From JAVVHH01 sp964613945 (lineage in GTDB: Bacteria; Pseudomonadota; Alphaproteobacteria; Acetobacterales; Acetobacteraceae), in NCBI GenBank assembly GCA_964613945.1, contig CAZTJC010000005.1, positions 62,001 through 126,000 on the forward strand: a stretch of DNA of 64,000 nt, read 5' to 3'. Within the stretch, counting starts at the first letter, position 1, and each line of letters starts with the position of its first letter. This document shows positions 44,421-52,623 of this stretch, piece by piece. The notes under the pieces are model-generated. The model worked only from the letters and a program-made list of their open reading frames with translations, did not search any database and was not told the origin of the DNA. Both the position numbers and the translations under genes were made by a program.

Positions 44421-45293
44421 CTAGTTAGCGACGGTGTTGGTGAGCGTACCCAGCCGATCGATGCTGATGGTCATGGTGTCGCCGACCTTGAGGAAGCGCG
44501 GCGGCTTGAACCCGATGCCGACCCCGGCGGGCGTGCCGGTGGCGATGACGTCGCCGGGCTGCAGCGTGATGCCGGCCGACAGGGTAGAAATGATGGTCGG
44601 GATGTCGAAGATCAGGTCGCTCGTGTTGGCATCCTGGCGCAACTCGCCGTTGATCCAGCATTTGACGTTGAGGTCAGCGGGATCGCCGACCTCGTCCGCG
44701 CTGACGGCCCAGGGACCCATCGGGCAGAAGCTGTCCATCGACTTGCCGATAAACCATTGCCGGTGCTTCTGCTGCAGATCGCGCGCCGTGACGTCGTTGA
44801 TGATCGTGTAGCCCCACACGTGGTCGAGCGCGTTCGCCTTGCTGATGGAACGGCCTGGCTTACCGATGATCACCGCGAGTTCTGCTTCGTAGTCGAGCTG
44901 TTCGGTCAGATCGGTGAAGGCATGCACCGGGGCACCGCTGGCGACGATGCACGAGGCGGGCTTGGTGAAGATCACCGGGAAGTCCGGCGCCATCTCGCCT
45001 TTGGCTGCAGAGGTGTCATAGCCGGAGTTGGCGAACTCCTTGGCGTGCTCGTGATAGTTCTTGCCGACGCAGAACACGTTCCGGCGGGGCTTGCCGATCG
45101 GTGCAAGCACGGCATGATCACCGAGCGGTGTCCATTGCGATACCGCTGCCAGGGACGAGTTGCTCGCAATCAAGTCGACAATGTCGCCGCTGAAATCGGG
45201 AACCAAGGTCGATACGGGGCAGAAGCTGTCGCCGTCGGGCGAGATTACCGCAGGCTGTGCCTGTCCATCGAGCTCGAGCATGGCCAAACGCAT
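44421..45293 (-). CDS. Fumarylacetoacetate-hydrolase-family protein
   Basis: 290 aa. Family features: KPRRNVFCVGKNYHEHAKEF, the metal-binding acids in LDYEAELAVIIGKPGRSIS, GYTIINDVTARDLQQKHRQW, GDVIATGTPAGVGIGF. This is the short FAH group (2-hydroxyhepta-2,4-diene-1,7-dioate isomerase, acylpyruvase, ureidoglycolate lyase-like), not true fumarylacetoacetase. First gene of the Mo-hydroxylase/Tct operon, so it probably acts on a ring-cleavage or acylpyruvate product of the imported acid. Confidence 0.92.
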   Translation of the reverse strand: MRLAMLELDGQAQPAVISPDGDSFCPVSTLVPDFSGDIVDLIASNSSLAAVSQWTPLGDHAVLAPIGKPRRNVFCVGKNYHEHAKEFANSGYDTSAAKGEMAPDFPVIFTKPASCIVASGAPVHAFTDLTEQLDYEAELAVIIGKPGRSISKANALDHVWGYTIINDVTARDLQQKHRQWFIGKSMDSFCPMGPWAVSADEVGDPADLNVKCWINGELRQDANTSDLIFDIPTIISTLSAGITLQPGDVIATGTPAGVGIGFKPPRFLKVGDTMTISIDRLGTLTNTVAN

Positions 45294-45385
45294 TGCGGTT
45301 CCCCGGATTGGTTGATATTGGTTTGCTGTAACAACTAATAACTTGCAGAAACCGCAGGGTCAACCGTGCATCGTTGACGCCCAAT

Positions 45386-45394
45386 TTGGACCAA
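45386..45394. promoter_or_regulatory. Possible GntR autoregulatory site
   Basis: TTGG-A-CCAA, a short perfect inverted repeat ending 5 nt before the GntR ATG, in the 106-bp region shared with the FAH operon. Short, so may be chance. Confidence 0.25.
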
Positions 45395-45399
45395 TTGCG

Positions 45400-46050
45400 A
45401 TGATTGATCAGAGTTTTGCGCTCAAGGAAGCGCTGCTTGCGGACATACAGGGCGCTCGCTGGCGACCCGGCGAGCGGTTGCCGACCGAACGCCAACTCTG
45501 CACCGACCACAACGTCGGCCGCGCCGCGGTCCGGCGAGCCCTGGCTGAGCTGAAGGAAATGGGCCTGATCACACAGACCGTCGGCAGCGGGACCTATGTA
45601 TCGCGCTCACTTCAGGCCCCGACCAACGCCTCCGTACTGAGCCCGGCCACGTTGATGGAGGCCCGACTGATCCTGGAACCTGCGCTCGTGCCGCTCATCA
45701 TCCGTTACGCGACGAGCGCCGATTTTGCTGCCCTCGAAAAATGCTGCGACACTGGCGATCACGCCCCCACGCTGGAGGCGTTCGAGCAGAGCGATGGCGA
45801 GTTCCACCTCCATCTGGCACGCGCGACGCACAACGAATTCCTGATCGACACCTTTCAGCAACTCTCGCGAGCGAGAAACACCGCAGAATGGGGCAGTCTG
45901 AAGCGACGGAGCGCTACGGTGGAGCGTCGCCTTCTTTACGGGCAACAACACCGCATTTTGCTCGGTCACCTACGCGATCGCGACACTGCTTTGGCCCGCG
46001 AAACCCTGGCGTCTCACTTGTCCGGCGTAGCGAGCAACATGTTCGAGTAA
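45400..46050 (+). CDS. FadR-type GntR transcriptional regulator
   Basis: 216 aa from ATG 45400; an in-frame TTG at 45343 would add 19 residues with no family resemblance. The winged helix is residues about 8-70 (WRPGERLPTERQLCTDHNVG, VGRAAVRRALAELKEMGLIT). The C-terminal FCD-type domain (ARLILEPALVPLIIRYATSA, SDGEFHLHLARATHNEFLID) holds the usual metal/ligand His residues. Divergent from the seven-gene operon, so a likely local repressor responding to its substrate or a carboxylate intermediate. Confidence 0.92.
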   Translation: MIDQSFALKEALLADIQGARWRPGERLPTERQLCTDHNVGRAAVRRALAELKEMGLITQTVGSGTYVSRSLQAPTNASVLSPATLMEARLILEPALVPLIIRYATSADFAALEKCCDTGDHAPTLEAFEQSDGEFHLHLARATHNEFLIDTFQQLSRARNTAEWGSLKRRSATVERRLLYGQQHRILLGHLRDRDTALARETLASHLSGVASNMFE

Positions 46051-46071
46051 CTCTGCTATCCAGGCCTGAGG

Positions 46072-46171
46072 NNNNNNNNNNNNNNNNNNNNNNNNNNNNN
46101 NNNNNNNNNNNNNNNNNNNNNNNNNNNNNNNNNNNNNNNNNNNNNNNNNNNNNNNNNNNNNNNNNNNNNNN
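46072..46171. other. Assembly gap (100 N) in the esterase gene
   Basis: Exactly 100 N, true size unknown. It hides the catalytic His and C-terminus of the esterase. Confidence 0.95.
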
Positions 46172-47145
46172 TCGACGCCGGCACGGCGCAGCTTGCGATG
46201 CGTCCGGACGGTGTTGGACAGGAAAAGATCGCGCGTGCCGCTGGTCAGGATGGTGGGCGGGAAACCATGCAGATCACCGTAGATCGGCGAAAGCATCGGA
46301 TCCTTCAGATCATGTCCGTTGGCGTAAAGCAGTGCGGCCCGGCCGAGCCAACCCTTCCAAGTGACCAGGATATTATCGACCCACTCATTGGTCGCATAGG
46401 TGTCGCCCATGTCGGTCAGATCGGCCCATGGCGTCCCGGGCGCGATCGCCGCCGGCAGCGGCAAACCTTCGGCTTTGGCGCGCAGCACCATCGCGAGCGT
46501 CATGCCACCACCGGTGGAGGTGCCGAAGATGGCCGTCTTCTGCGGATCGTTGGTCTTCACCACGGCTTTCCAGACCGCCATCGCGTCGTCCATCGCAGCC
46601 GGATACGGAAAGTCAGGCGGCATCCGGTAATCGACCGAGATCACCTTGAACCCGCCATATCCCGCCATCATCAACGCTTCCGGCAGCGCCGCCCGACCCG
46701 GTGCAAATACGTAGCCGCCACCATGGACGTGAACCAGCACGCGGTCGGCGTTCTGCGGCGGCATGGCGTTTGGCGTGACGATGAACGCCTTCACGCCGCC
46801 GATGACCGCATCCTGGATTGTCACACCCAACTTTTCGGCAATGCCCGGGACGGCCTTGGTGACCACGGCGGCCCGGCTGTCGATCAGGTCGTGCCATTCG
46901 GCTGCGTTCTTCGGGTCGGCATTCATATAGGCCGGGAATGGCGCGGCGATCATGGCCTGGAGCTGGGGGCTGACCTCGTCGTCCGGGACAGGGATGCTTT
47001 GCGCCGGTCGCGTGCGCGGACCCGGCTTGCTGTTCGCGGCCGCCTCGTCGCGCGCCAGCTGGTCATAACTGGTTGCCGTCTGCGCCCAAGCCGGCGTGCC
47101 AAGCAACAGCGCTGCGGCCATGGCAGTCTGAAGAGTGAACCGCAT
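46172..47145 (-). CDS. Exported HSL-type alpha/beta hydrolase (C-terminus in gap)
   Basis: About 324 visible residues from ATG 47145 (GGAGG upstream). Signal peptide (QTAMAAALLLGTPAWAQ). Esterase/lipase motifs: VLVHVHGGGYVFAPG (oxyanion HGGG), AIFGTSTGGGMTLAMVL (nucleophile Ser in GTSTG) and an acid in TSGTRDLFLSN. The catalytic His should lie in the gap. Beyond the gap the same frame reads open but antisense over the GntR gene; another frame stops at once. The true end is therefore unknown. Confidence 0.88.
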
Positions 47146-47310
47146 GCTTCCTCCAAGTTTTTCATGTGTCTAAACCTGCAGCAAGATTGGTAGCAAGCGT
47201 GCGGCTTTCCTGCCTTGCTGTGTTCGGCTGACCAGAACATGGTTACTTTGAAGCATAGCGATTAACCCGCAGCACGCCGGGGCGGCTTTTCGGCGTTGCG
47301 GCTTCGGCAC

Positions 47311-48081
47311 TCAGCCTTGGGCCGGCATGGTGCGGGCAACCTGGGCGGCGCTGATCCCTTCGAGGGCTAGTCCATAGCCGCTGCCCTCTTCGACCAGCCG
47401 GCGCAGGCGCTGGGTCAGCGCGATGCGCGTGTAGCGGGCCGTGAGCGGTGGCAACGACGCGATGCCGTCGGCGATCTCGTGTGCGCGGGCCAGCAACCGG
47501 TCAGCCGGCACGATCTCGTTCACCACGCCCCACTCCTTGGCCGTCGCCGCATCCAGCACCTGCCGGGTCAGTAGGAAATAGCGACCTCGGATCGAGCCGA
47601 TCACTTCGGGCCACAGGACGTGCATGCCGTCGCCGGGGACGATGCCGAAGTCGAAATGCGGTTTGTCCTGAAACACCGTCTCCGGGGTCGCCAGCACGAT
47701 GTCGGTCAGCAACGCGTATTCGCTGTGCAGCAGCACCGGGCCATTCAGCGCCGTGATCATCGGCACTTCCACGTCCAGGATGTTGCTGAGCACCTTGCGG
47801 CCCTCGCGGAAGATCTTGTCGTAGCCGAGCGGGGTGAAGAAATCGAAGCCGTCGGGGCTGATGGCGTCCATGAACGCATCTCCCGTGCCGGTCAGGATCA
47901 CGGCGCGCGTGTCGCGGTCCTCGCCGATGACGTGGAACAGATCCACGAATTGCTCGTGCGTGTGCCCGTTGAAGACAAGTTTGCCGCCATTGCTGTGGAG
48001 TGCGACCTCGAGCACGCCGTTGGGCTTGCGGGTCAGTCGGGCATTGGGGAAAGCGTCGCGATACGTCTCGAAGCGGGTCAT
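47311..48081 (-). CDS. Crotonase-fold beta-diketone hydrolase, 6-oxocamphor-hydrolase-like
   Basis: 256 aa, GGGAGG upstream. Crotonase fold, but the region VFQDKPHFDFGIVPGDGMHV followed by WPEVIGSIRGRYFLLTRQ matches 6-oxocamphor hydrolase (CamK) much better than enoyl-CoA hydratases. The equivalents of its catalytic His122, His145 and Asp154 are H119, H142 and D151, with the same spacing (23 and 9). So it probably cleaves a C-C bond in a cyclic 1,3-diketone by retro-Claisen hydrolysis. The CoA-type acid pair is absent. Downstream of a LysR gene and upstream of an esterase. Confidence 0.87.
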   Translation of the reverse strand: MTRFETYRDAFPNARLTRKPNGVLEVALHSNGGKLVFNGHTHEQFVDLFHVIGEDRDTRAVILTGTGDAFMDAISPDGFDFFTPLGYDKIFREGRKVLSNILDVEVPMITALNGPVLLHSEYALLTDIVLATPETVFQDKPHFDFGIVPGDGMHVLWPEVIGSIRGRYFLLTRQVLDAATAKEWGVVNEIVPADRLLARAHEIADGIASLPPLTARYTRIALTQRLRRLVEEGSGYGLALEGISAAQVARTMPAQG

Positions 48082-48179
48082 AGCGTCTGGTCCTCCCTGA
48101 ACCGACGATGATCGGTCGGTGTGCAGAGAGTGCTATCGTGCCTCGTCTTCGATTGGATCGGGCTCCGAGGCCATAAAGG

Positions 48180-49085
48180 CTATTCCGCTTGGGAATGTGT
48201 TTTGGAGTTCTCGGCCATGATGCTCGCCACGAAGGCGGCAAATTGGCGAGCCTTGGCGCTGGTCATGCGGCCGGACGGGAACACCGCCCATAGATCGATC
48301 GGCGGCAACGCCCAGTCCTGCAGGACCCGCCGGACGGCCCCGCTGGCCAGCTCCTCGGCAAACATCCAGTCCGAGGTGACCGCCAGCCCCATACCAGCCA
48401 GCACCGCCGCCCGGCGCCCTTCGGCTGCGCTGACCCGCACGCGGCCGTGGACCGCGACGGACACCTCCGCACCATCGCGGGTGAAGGACCAGGCCCTGGC
48501 GAGTTGGCTGTGCGTCACCGTCTCATGATCCGCCAGTTCGGCCGGCGTTCGCGGCTCGCCTGCCCGCGCAAGGTAACCCGGCGTCGCCACCACCGAGCGC
48601 CCGCCCGTCGCAAGCTTGCGCGCCGTCGCCGCAGAGTCCGACAGGCTACCCATGCGAAGCGACACGTCGATGTTCTCGGCAACCAGGTTGATGACACGGT
48701 CGTCCAAGATGACGTCCATCTCGAGTTCGGGGTGCTGATCGAGAAAACGGGATAGCTTTGGCACGATATGAAGACGCGCGAAGGTGGTGGCGGCCGAAAT
48801 CCGCAAGCAACCGGACAGGCCGGCGCCCACGCCCCGTGCCGCAAGCTCCGCTTCGTCGGCTTCCCGAATGGCGACACGCGCCCGTTCGTAGAAGCGCTGG
48901 CCCGCCTCCGTGGGGGCCAGGCTGTGCGTTGAGCGGACCAGTAGGCCCACCTGCAAGCGGTTCTCCAGCTGCGCGATGGTCTTCGAGACCGCCGGCTGGC
49001 CCACGTTCAACTGCCGCGCCGCAGCCGAAAAGGAACCGGTCTCCACGACCCGCACGAAGGTCACCATTGCTTGAAATCGGTCCAT
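48180..49085 (-). CDS. LysR-family transcriptional regulator
   Basis: 301 aa from ATG 49085. HTH: MVTFVRVVETGSFSAAARQL, NVGQPAVSKTIAQLENRLQV. The C-terminal effector domain is typical (GCLRISAATTFARLHIVPKL, FLDQHPELEMDVILDDRVIN). Same strand as and 98 bp upstream of the crotonase gene, though LysR regulators usually act on divergent genes; the divergent neighbour here is a GST remnant. Confidence 0.93.
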   Translation of the reverse strand: MDRFQAMVTFVRVVETGSFSAAARQLNVGQPAVSKTIAQLENRLQVGLLVRSTHSLAPTEAGQRFYERARVAIREADEAELAARGVGAGLSGCLRISAATTFARLHIVPKLSRFLDQHPELEMDVILDDRVINLVAENIDVSLRMGSLSDSAATARKLATGGRSVVATPGYLARAGEPRTPAELADHETVTHSQLARAWSFTRDGAEVSVAVHGRVRVSAAEGRRAAVLAGMGLAVTSDWMFAEELASGAVRRVLQDWALPPIDLWAVFPSGRMTSAKARQFAAFVASIMAENSKTHSQAE

Positions 49086-49183
49086 GTCATTCCCTGCTGG
49101 AATGAACGTTATCACCTCGCGCCTGCTGCCCTGTCGAGCCTCAACGGTGCACCACCGATCCACGTGCTTCAGGAACCCTTGGG

Positions 49184-49405
49184 ATGTTGGACGTCCACAC
49201 CTTCGCCATTCCCGACGGCATCGATGTGCCGATCGCCCTGGAAGAGCTTGATCTCAACTACACGCCATATCCCGTGAACGTCTGCCAGCACGCGCAGAAA
49301 ACGCCTGAGTTCTTGATCGGCAACGCCAGCGACAAGGCCGGATGCGACACCGGCAGACGATTCACATGGATGGTAGCGCCTCGATCGGTAAAGCTAGCTA
49401 TTTAG
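49184..49405 (+). pseudogene. Truncated glutathione S-transferase (N-terminal fragment)
   Basis: 73 codons: MLDVHTFAIPDGIDVPIALE, EELDLNYTPYPVNVCQHAQK, TPEFL. This is the start of a YfcG/GST-type thioredoxin domain (VPIALEELGLPY...PVN...QKTPEFL). After about residue 45 the sequence no longer matches (expected NPNGKIPA) and stops. The helical C-terminal domain is missing. Likely a decayed remnant divergent from the LysR gene. Confidence 0.7.
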
Positions 49406-49461
49406 CTGCTTGATGCCTGGGTGCCGGGCAGGCAGCGGTCAGACAACGGGATGGAGCACGA

Positions 49462-50154
49462 ATGACGCAGAAGCCACAAACCGTGTTGGTTATCGGAGCC
49501 ACCCGCGGCCTTGGCCTGGCACTCGCGGAGGAGTGGTTGGGCCGAGGGTCCCAGGTGATCGCCACCATGCGTGATAAACCGCAGGGATTGGAGAGTCTGG
49601 CTGCGCGCTATCCCGGTAATCTTGAACTCGAGCAGGTCGACATCGTGGAGGCCGACACGGTGACGGCGCTGCGCCAGCGCCTCGACGGCCGTGAATTGGA
49701 TATTCTGTTCATCAATGCCGGCATCGCGCGCAGCATCGAGTTGTCGCCGGTGCAAGCCGAGGAAAAGGACTTCCTCGACATGATGCTGGTCAACGCGTTC
49801 GCGCCGATCCGGACGGCGGAGATCCTGGGCGACCTCGTGCCGGCCGGTGGCACGATCGCGATCATGACGTCCGAACTCGGTAGTATCGCCAATGCGAATG
49901 GGTCCTGGCAGCTTTATTCGTCAAGCAAGGCGGCCCTCAACATGCTGATGAAAGGCTATGCCGCCCAGCACGACGGCAGCGGTCATACGTTGCTGCTCGT
50001 CGCCCCCGGCTGGGTGCGCACGGAGATGGGCGGTAGTCAGGCGTCGCTCTCGATCGAACAAAGCATTCCCTTGGTCGTCGACATGATCGAAGCCAACCGC
50101 GGCAAGCCGGGTCTTCGCTACGTGGACCGCTTCAACAAGCCGCTCCCGTGGTGA
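49462..50154 (+). CDS. Short-chain dehydrogenase/reductase
   Basis: 230 aa from ATG 49462. Rossmann motif VLVIGATRGLGLALAEEW, NAG motif LFINAGIARS, and active site with a Ser in MTSELGS and YSSSK (Y-x-x-x-K). NAD(P)H-dependent oxidoreductase. The neighbours give no substrate. Short (230 aa), like the carbonyl-reductase CsgA-type SDRs. Confidence 0.92.
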   Translation: MTQKPQTVLVIGATRGLGLALAEEWLGRGSQVIATMRDKPQGLESLAARYPGNLELEQVDIVEADTVTALRQRLDGRELDILFINAGIARSIELSPVQAEEKDFLDMMLVNAFAPIRTAEILGDLVPAGGTIAIMTSELGSIANANGSWQLYSSSKAALNMLMKGYAAQHDGSGHTLLLVAPGWVRTEMGGSQASLSIEQSIPLVVDMIEANRGKPGLRYVDRFNKPLPW

Positions 50155-50187
50155 GCCGCATCCGCTCGAAAGAAGCTCCCATGACGG

Positions 50188-50862
50188 ATGCCGTGTGAGA
50201 TGAGTGATACGATACCGACCCGATCAGGCGGCCGACGGCTGCACCCCTGGCCGGTCCGGATCATGCACTGGGTCAACGCGGTCGCGATGCTGGTCATGAT
50301 CACCTCCGGCTGGGGGATCTACAATGACGACGTCATCGTCCGTGGACTGCACTTCTCCAAAGACCTGCGCCTCGGCGACTGGGCTGCCTGGAGCCTGAAC
50401 TGGCACTTCGCCGGCATGTGGCTGCTGGCCATCAACGGCTTGTGCTACCTCATCTACGGCGTACTCACGGGCCGGTTGCGGGAGCGCCTGCTGCCGATCC
50501 GCCTGCGCGACCTCATCCGGACTGTCGGCGAGACGCTGCGTTTCAAAATCAATCATAGCGACCTCACCACCTACAACGCCGTCCAGAAGATCCTCTATGT
50601 CGTCGTCATCCTGGCCGGCATCGCCCAAGTCGTGACCGGGCTGGCCATCTGGAAGCCGGTCCAGTTTTCAGGATTGATCTCGCTATTGGGCGGCTTCCAA
50701 CCGGCCCGGATCATCCACTTTGCCGGGATGACGGTAATCGTCGGCTTCCTGTTCGTCCACGTCGCGCTGTCGCTGCTGGTGCCGCAGACATTATGGGCCA
50801 TGCTGACCGGCGGGCCGCGCCTGAGCCCCTCCCGTCCTCGCGCATCGGAGAAACTGCCATGA
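50188..50862 (+). CDS. Cytochrome b561-type membrane subunit
   Basis: 224 aa from ATG 50188, or 220 aa from the in-frame ATG 50200. Four membrane helices with histidines at expected heme positions: HPWPVRIMHWVNAVAMLVM, LNWHFAGMWLL, ARIIHFAGMTVIVGFLFVHV. Resembles thiosulfate-reductase/Ni-Fe-hydrogenase b-type cytochromes. Overlaps the sulfite-oxidase-fold gene in ATGA, so it likely passes quinol electrons to it, or takes electrons from it. Confidence 0.88.
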   Translation: MPCEMSDTIPTRSGGRRLHPWPVRIMHWVNAVAMLVMITSGWGIYNDDVIVRGLHFSKDLRLGDWAAWSLNWHFAGMWLLAINGLCYLIYGVLTGRLRERLLPIRLRDLIRTVGETLRFKINHSDLTTYNAVQKILYVVVILAGIAQVVTGLAIWKPVQFSGLISLLGGFQPARIIHFAGMTVIVGFLFVHVALSLLVPQTLWAMLTGGPRLSPSRPRASEKLP

Positions 50863-51626
50863 GCGTCCGCCCCGTCAAGCGGCCTGATCCCAGGATCCTG
50901 GACGATCACAGTCCGCTGCTGCGCTCGCTCGAACGACGCTGGCTGTTCCGTGGTGGCCTATCGCTTGGCGCCCTCAGCCTGCTCACCGGATGCGACGTGA
51001 CCCGGCCCCAATCCGTCCAGGACGCCTTGCTTGCTATCTCCAGGATGAATGACAGCGTGCAGGCCTGGTTGTTCGACCCCACCAAGCTCGCGCCGACCTA
51101 CCCGGCCTCGGCGGTGCTCAAGCCGCCCAAGTTCAACGCCTACTATGAGGTGACGGACGTCAAGCCGGTCGACGGGGCGAACTGGCGGCTCGATCTGGCC
51201 GGGCTAATCGCCGACAAGCGGCCCTGGACGCTGCCACAGATCAACGCCCTGCCGCAGCAGACCGAGATCATCAAGCATATCTGCGTCGAGGGATGGGACT
51301 ATATCGGGCAATGGACTGGCGTGCCGCTGCGCGCCTTCCTTGAGCGCGTCGGTGCGGATCTCACCGCCAAATACGTCGCCTTCAAAACCGCGGACGACTA
51401 CCCCAGCAGCATCGACATGGCGACGGCTCTGCACCCGCAGACGCTGCTGGCGACCCAGTATGCCGACGAGACGCTGGCCGACCCGTTCGGCTATCCGCTG
51501 CGGCTGCGGATGTCGACCAAACTCGGCTACAAGAACCCGAAATGGATCACGGCGATCGAAGTGACGAACACCTACTCGGGCGGCTACTGGGAAAAGCTCG
51601 GCTTCCCCTGGTTCGCCGGCCTATGA
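50859..51626 (+). CDS. Sulfite-oxidase-fold molybdopterin protein, predicted Tat lipoprotein
   Basis: 255 aa. N-terminal ERRWLFRGGLSLGALSLLTG then C combines a twin-arginine motif and a lipobox Cys. Mo domain: PWTLPQINALPQQTEIIKHI followed by CVEGWDYIGQWTGVPLRAFL, where the Cys is the Mo ligand as in YedY/MsrP and sulfite oxidase. Then YVAFKTADDYPSSIDMATAL and GYPLRLRMSTKLGYKNPKWI. Probably lipid-anchored in the periplasm. Overlaps the cytochrome gene upstream and the PRC-barrel gene downstream. Confidence 0.9.
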   Translation: MSVRPVKRPDPRILDDHSPLLRSLERRWLFRGGLSLGALSLLTGCDVTRPQSVQDALLAISRMNDSVQAWLFDPTKLAPTYPASAVLKPPKFNAYYEVTDVKPVDGANWRLDLAGLIADKRPWTLPQINALPQQTEIIKHICVEGWDYIGQWTGVPLRAFLERVGADLTAKYVAFKTADDYPSSIDMATALHPQTLLATQYADETLADPFGYPLRLRMSTKLGYKNPKWITAIEVTNTYSGGYWEKLGFPWFAGL

Positions 51627-52087
51627 TCCCCCCTCGCCCGCTCGCCGCGGCCGCACTCGTCCTGCTGCTGACCGGGTCGGCTTACGCCCAAAGCCCTACA
51701 CCGGGCGGAATGCCGCCACCTCCCGGCATGAGCATGGCCGCCTCAGCCGCCATGCGGTTCCCCCAGCCAGTGCGGGTCGGCGACCTCCTGCACCGCGACG
51801 TCATCGAACCTGTCGAGAGCCAAAACTACGTCGGCAAGGTGGAACAGGTCGTCAGCGCGTCCAATGGAAGTCTTGCGGTAGTGATCACGGTGGGCGGTTT
51901 CCTGGGCTTCGGCTCTCGGTCCGTGTCCGTGCCGGTCGACGCCCTGGTACTCCTCGGGAACGTCGTCGAAGTCGACGCCTTTACTCCGGCTCAGTTGCGG
52001 CAACTGCCGATATTCTCGCCCAGGGGAACGGTGCCACTCGCTCCGGACGCGATCATCAAAGTCGGCTTGGCCAAGCCGTCTCATTGA
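51623..52087 (+). CDS. Exported PRC-barrel-like protein
   Basis: 154 aa from ATG 51623, overlapping the previous stop (ATGA). Signal peptide (LAAAALVLLLTGSAYAQ), a Pro/Gly/Met-rich linker, then a small beta-rich domain: VGDLLHRDVIEPVESQNYVG, VVITVGGFLGFGSRSVSVPV. This fits a PRC-barrel (VGRDVYGPDGEKVGEVxD-like). It may be an accessory of the Mo-protein complex. No catalytic motif. Confidence 0.82.
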   Translation: MIPPRPLAAAALVLLLTGSAYAQSPTPGGMPPPPGMSMAASAAMRFPQPVRVGDLLHRDVIEPVESQNYVGKVEQVVSASNGSLAVVITVGGFLGFGSRSVSVPVDALVLLGNVVEVDAFTPAQLRQLPIFSPRGTVPLAPDAIIKVGLAKPSH

Positions 52088-52623
52088 ACTCGCAGCGAGC
52101 GGCGCTGTTGCAATCCCAACCGTAAGGCAGGCGGCGGGATATCAGCGTAACGGAAGGGCCGAGTACGTTGCTTGATGATCGAGCCGCGCGGTAGTGGTTG
52201 GTAGGCTTGGAAGAGAGCGGAAATACCGAGGCTCGAGGCTCTTGATGGCACACCAGGAAGAAGCTGCAGACCGAGTCTAACTATGTCACGGCTCGCCCAA
52301 CCCTGAACCCAGCATCACGCTTCATATAGAACTCGATATTAATGCAATTTTATCTATCGTAGAACTGAAGCATCCGAAATAAATTGGTCTCCAATTCTAC
52401 CGTGTTGATAAAGTAAGCAGCGACCTATCTCACGAGGCTAGATGTCCTAACTTGACTGCTACCGGTCTACAGACACCTTCACTCGAATAATTTGATGCTT
52501 GAACTTTTGCGGCCAAGCCAGCTGACCGTTTCGCCCGTGCAATGCCCAAGTGACTTGACGTCCAGCTACTCTGTCTCCAGGGTCTCACATTAACATCAAT
52601 TAATAGACTGAGGGACGGCCAAA
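52088..52623. other. AT-richer intergenic region
   Basis: About 535 bp without a recognised gene. Markedly AT-richer than the rest. Contains a perfect inverted repeat AATTGG-TCT-CCAATT (52383-52397). Presumably carries the promoter of the PEP-CTERM gene; it may also hold decayed sequence I cannot identify. Confidence 0.5.
52383..52397. repeat. Inverted repeat AATTGG-TCT-CCAATT
   Basis: Perfect 6-3-6 palindrome in the AT-rich region about 230 bp upstream of the PEP-CTERM SGNH gene. Candidate regulator site; unproven. Confidence 0.35.

Noticed and set aside
45970..46071. Esterase reading frame continuing past the gap, antisense to the GntR gene
   Set aside because: The gap length is unknown, the frame after it overlaps coding sequence of GntR, and another frame stops at once; not used to define the esterase end.
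47246..47300. ACGCC/GGCGT hairpin after the crotonase gene
   Set aside because: Short stem with a long loop and no T-tract.
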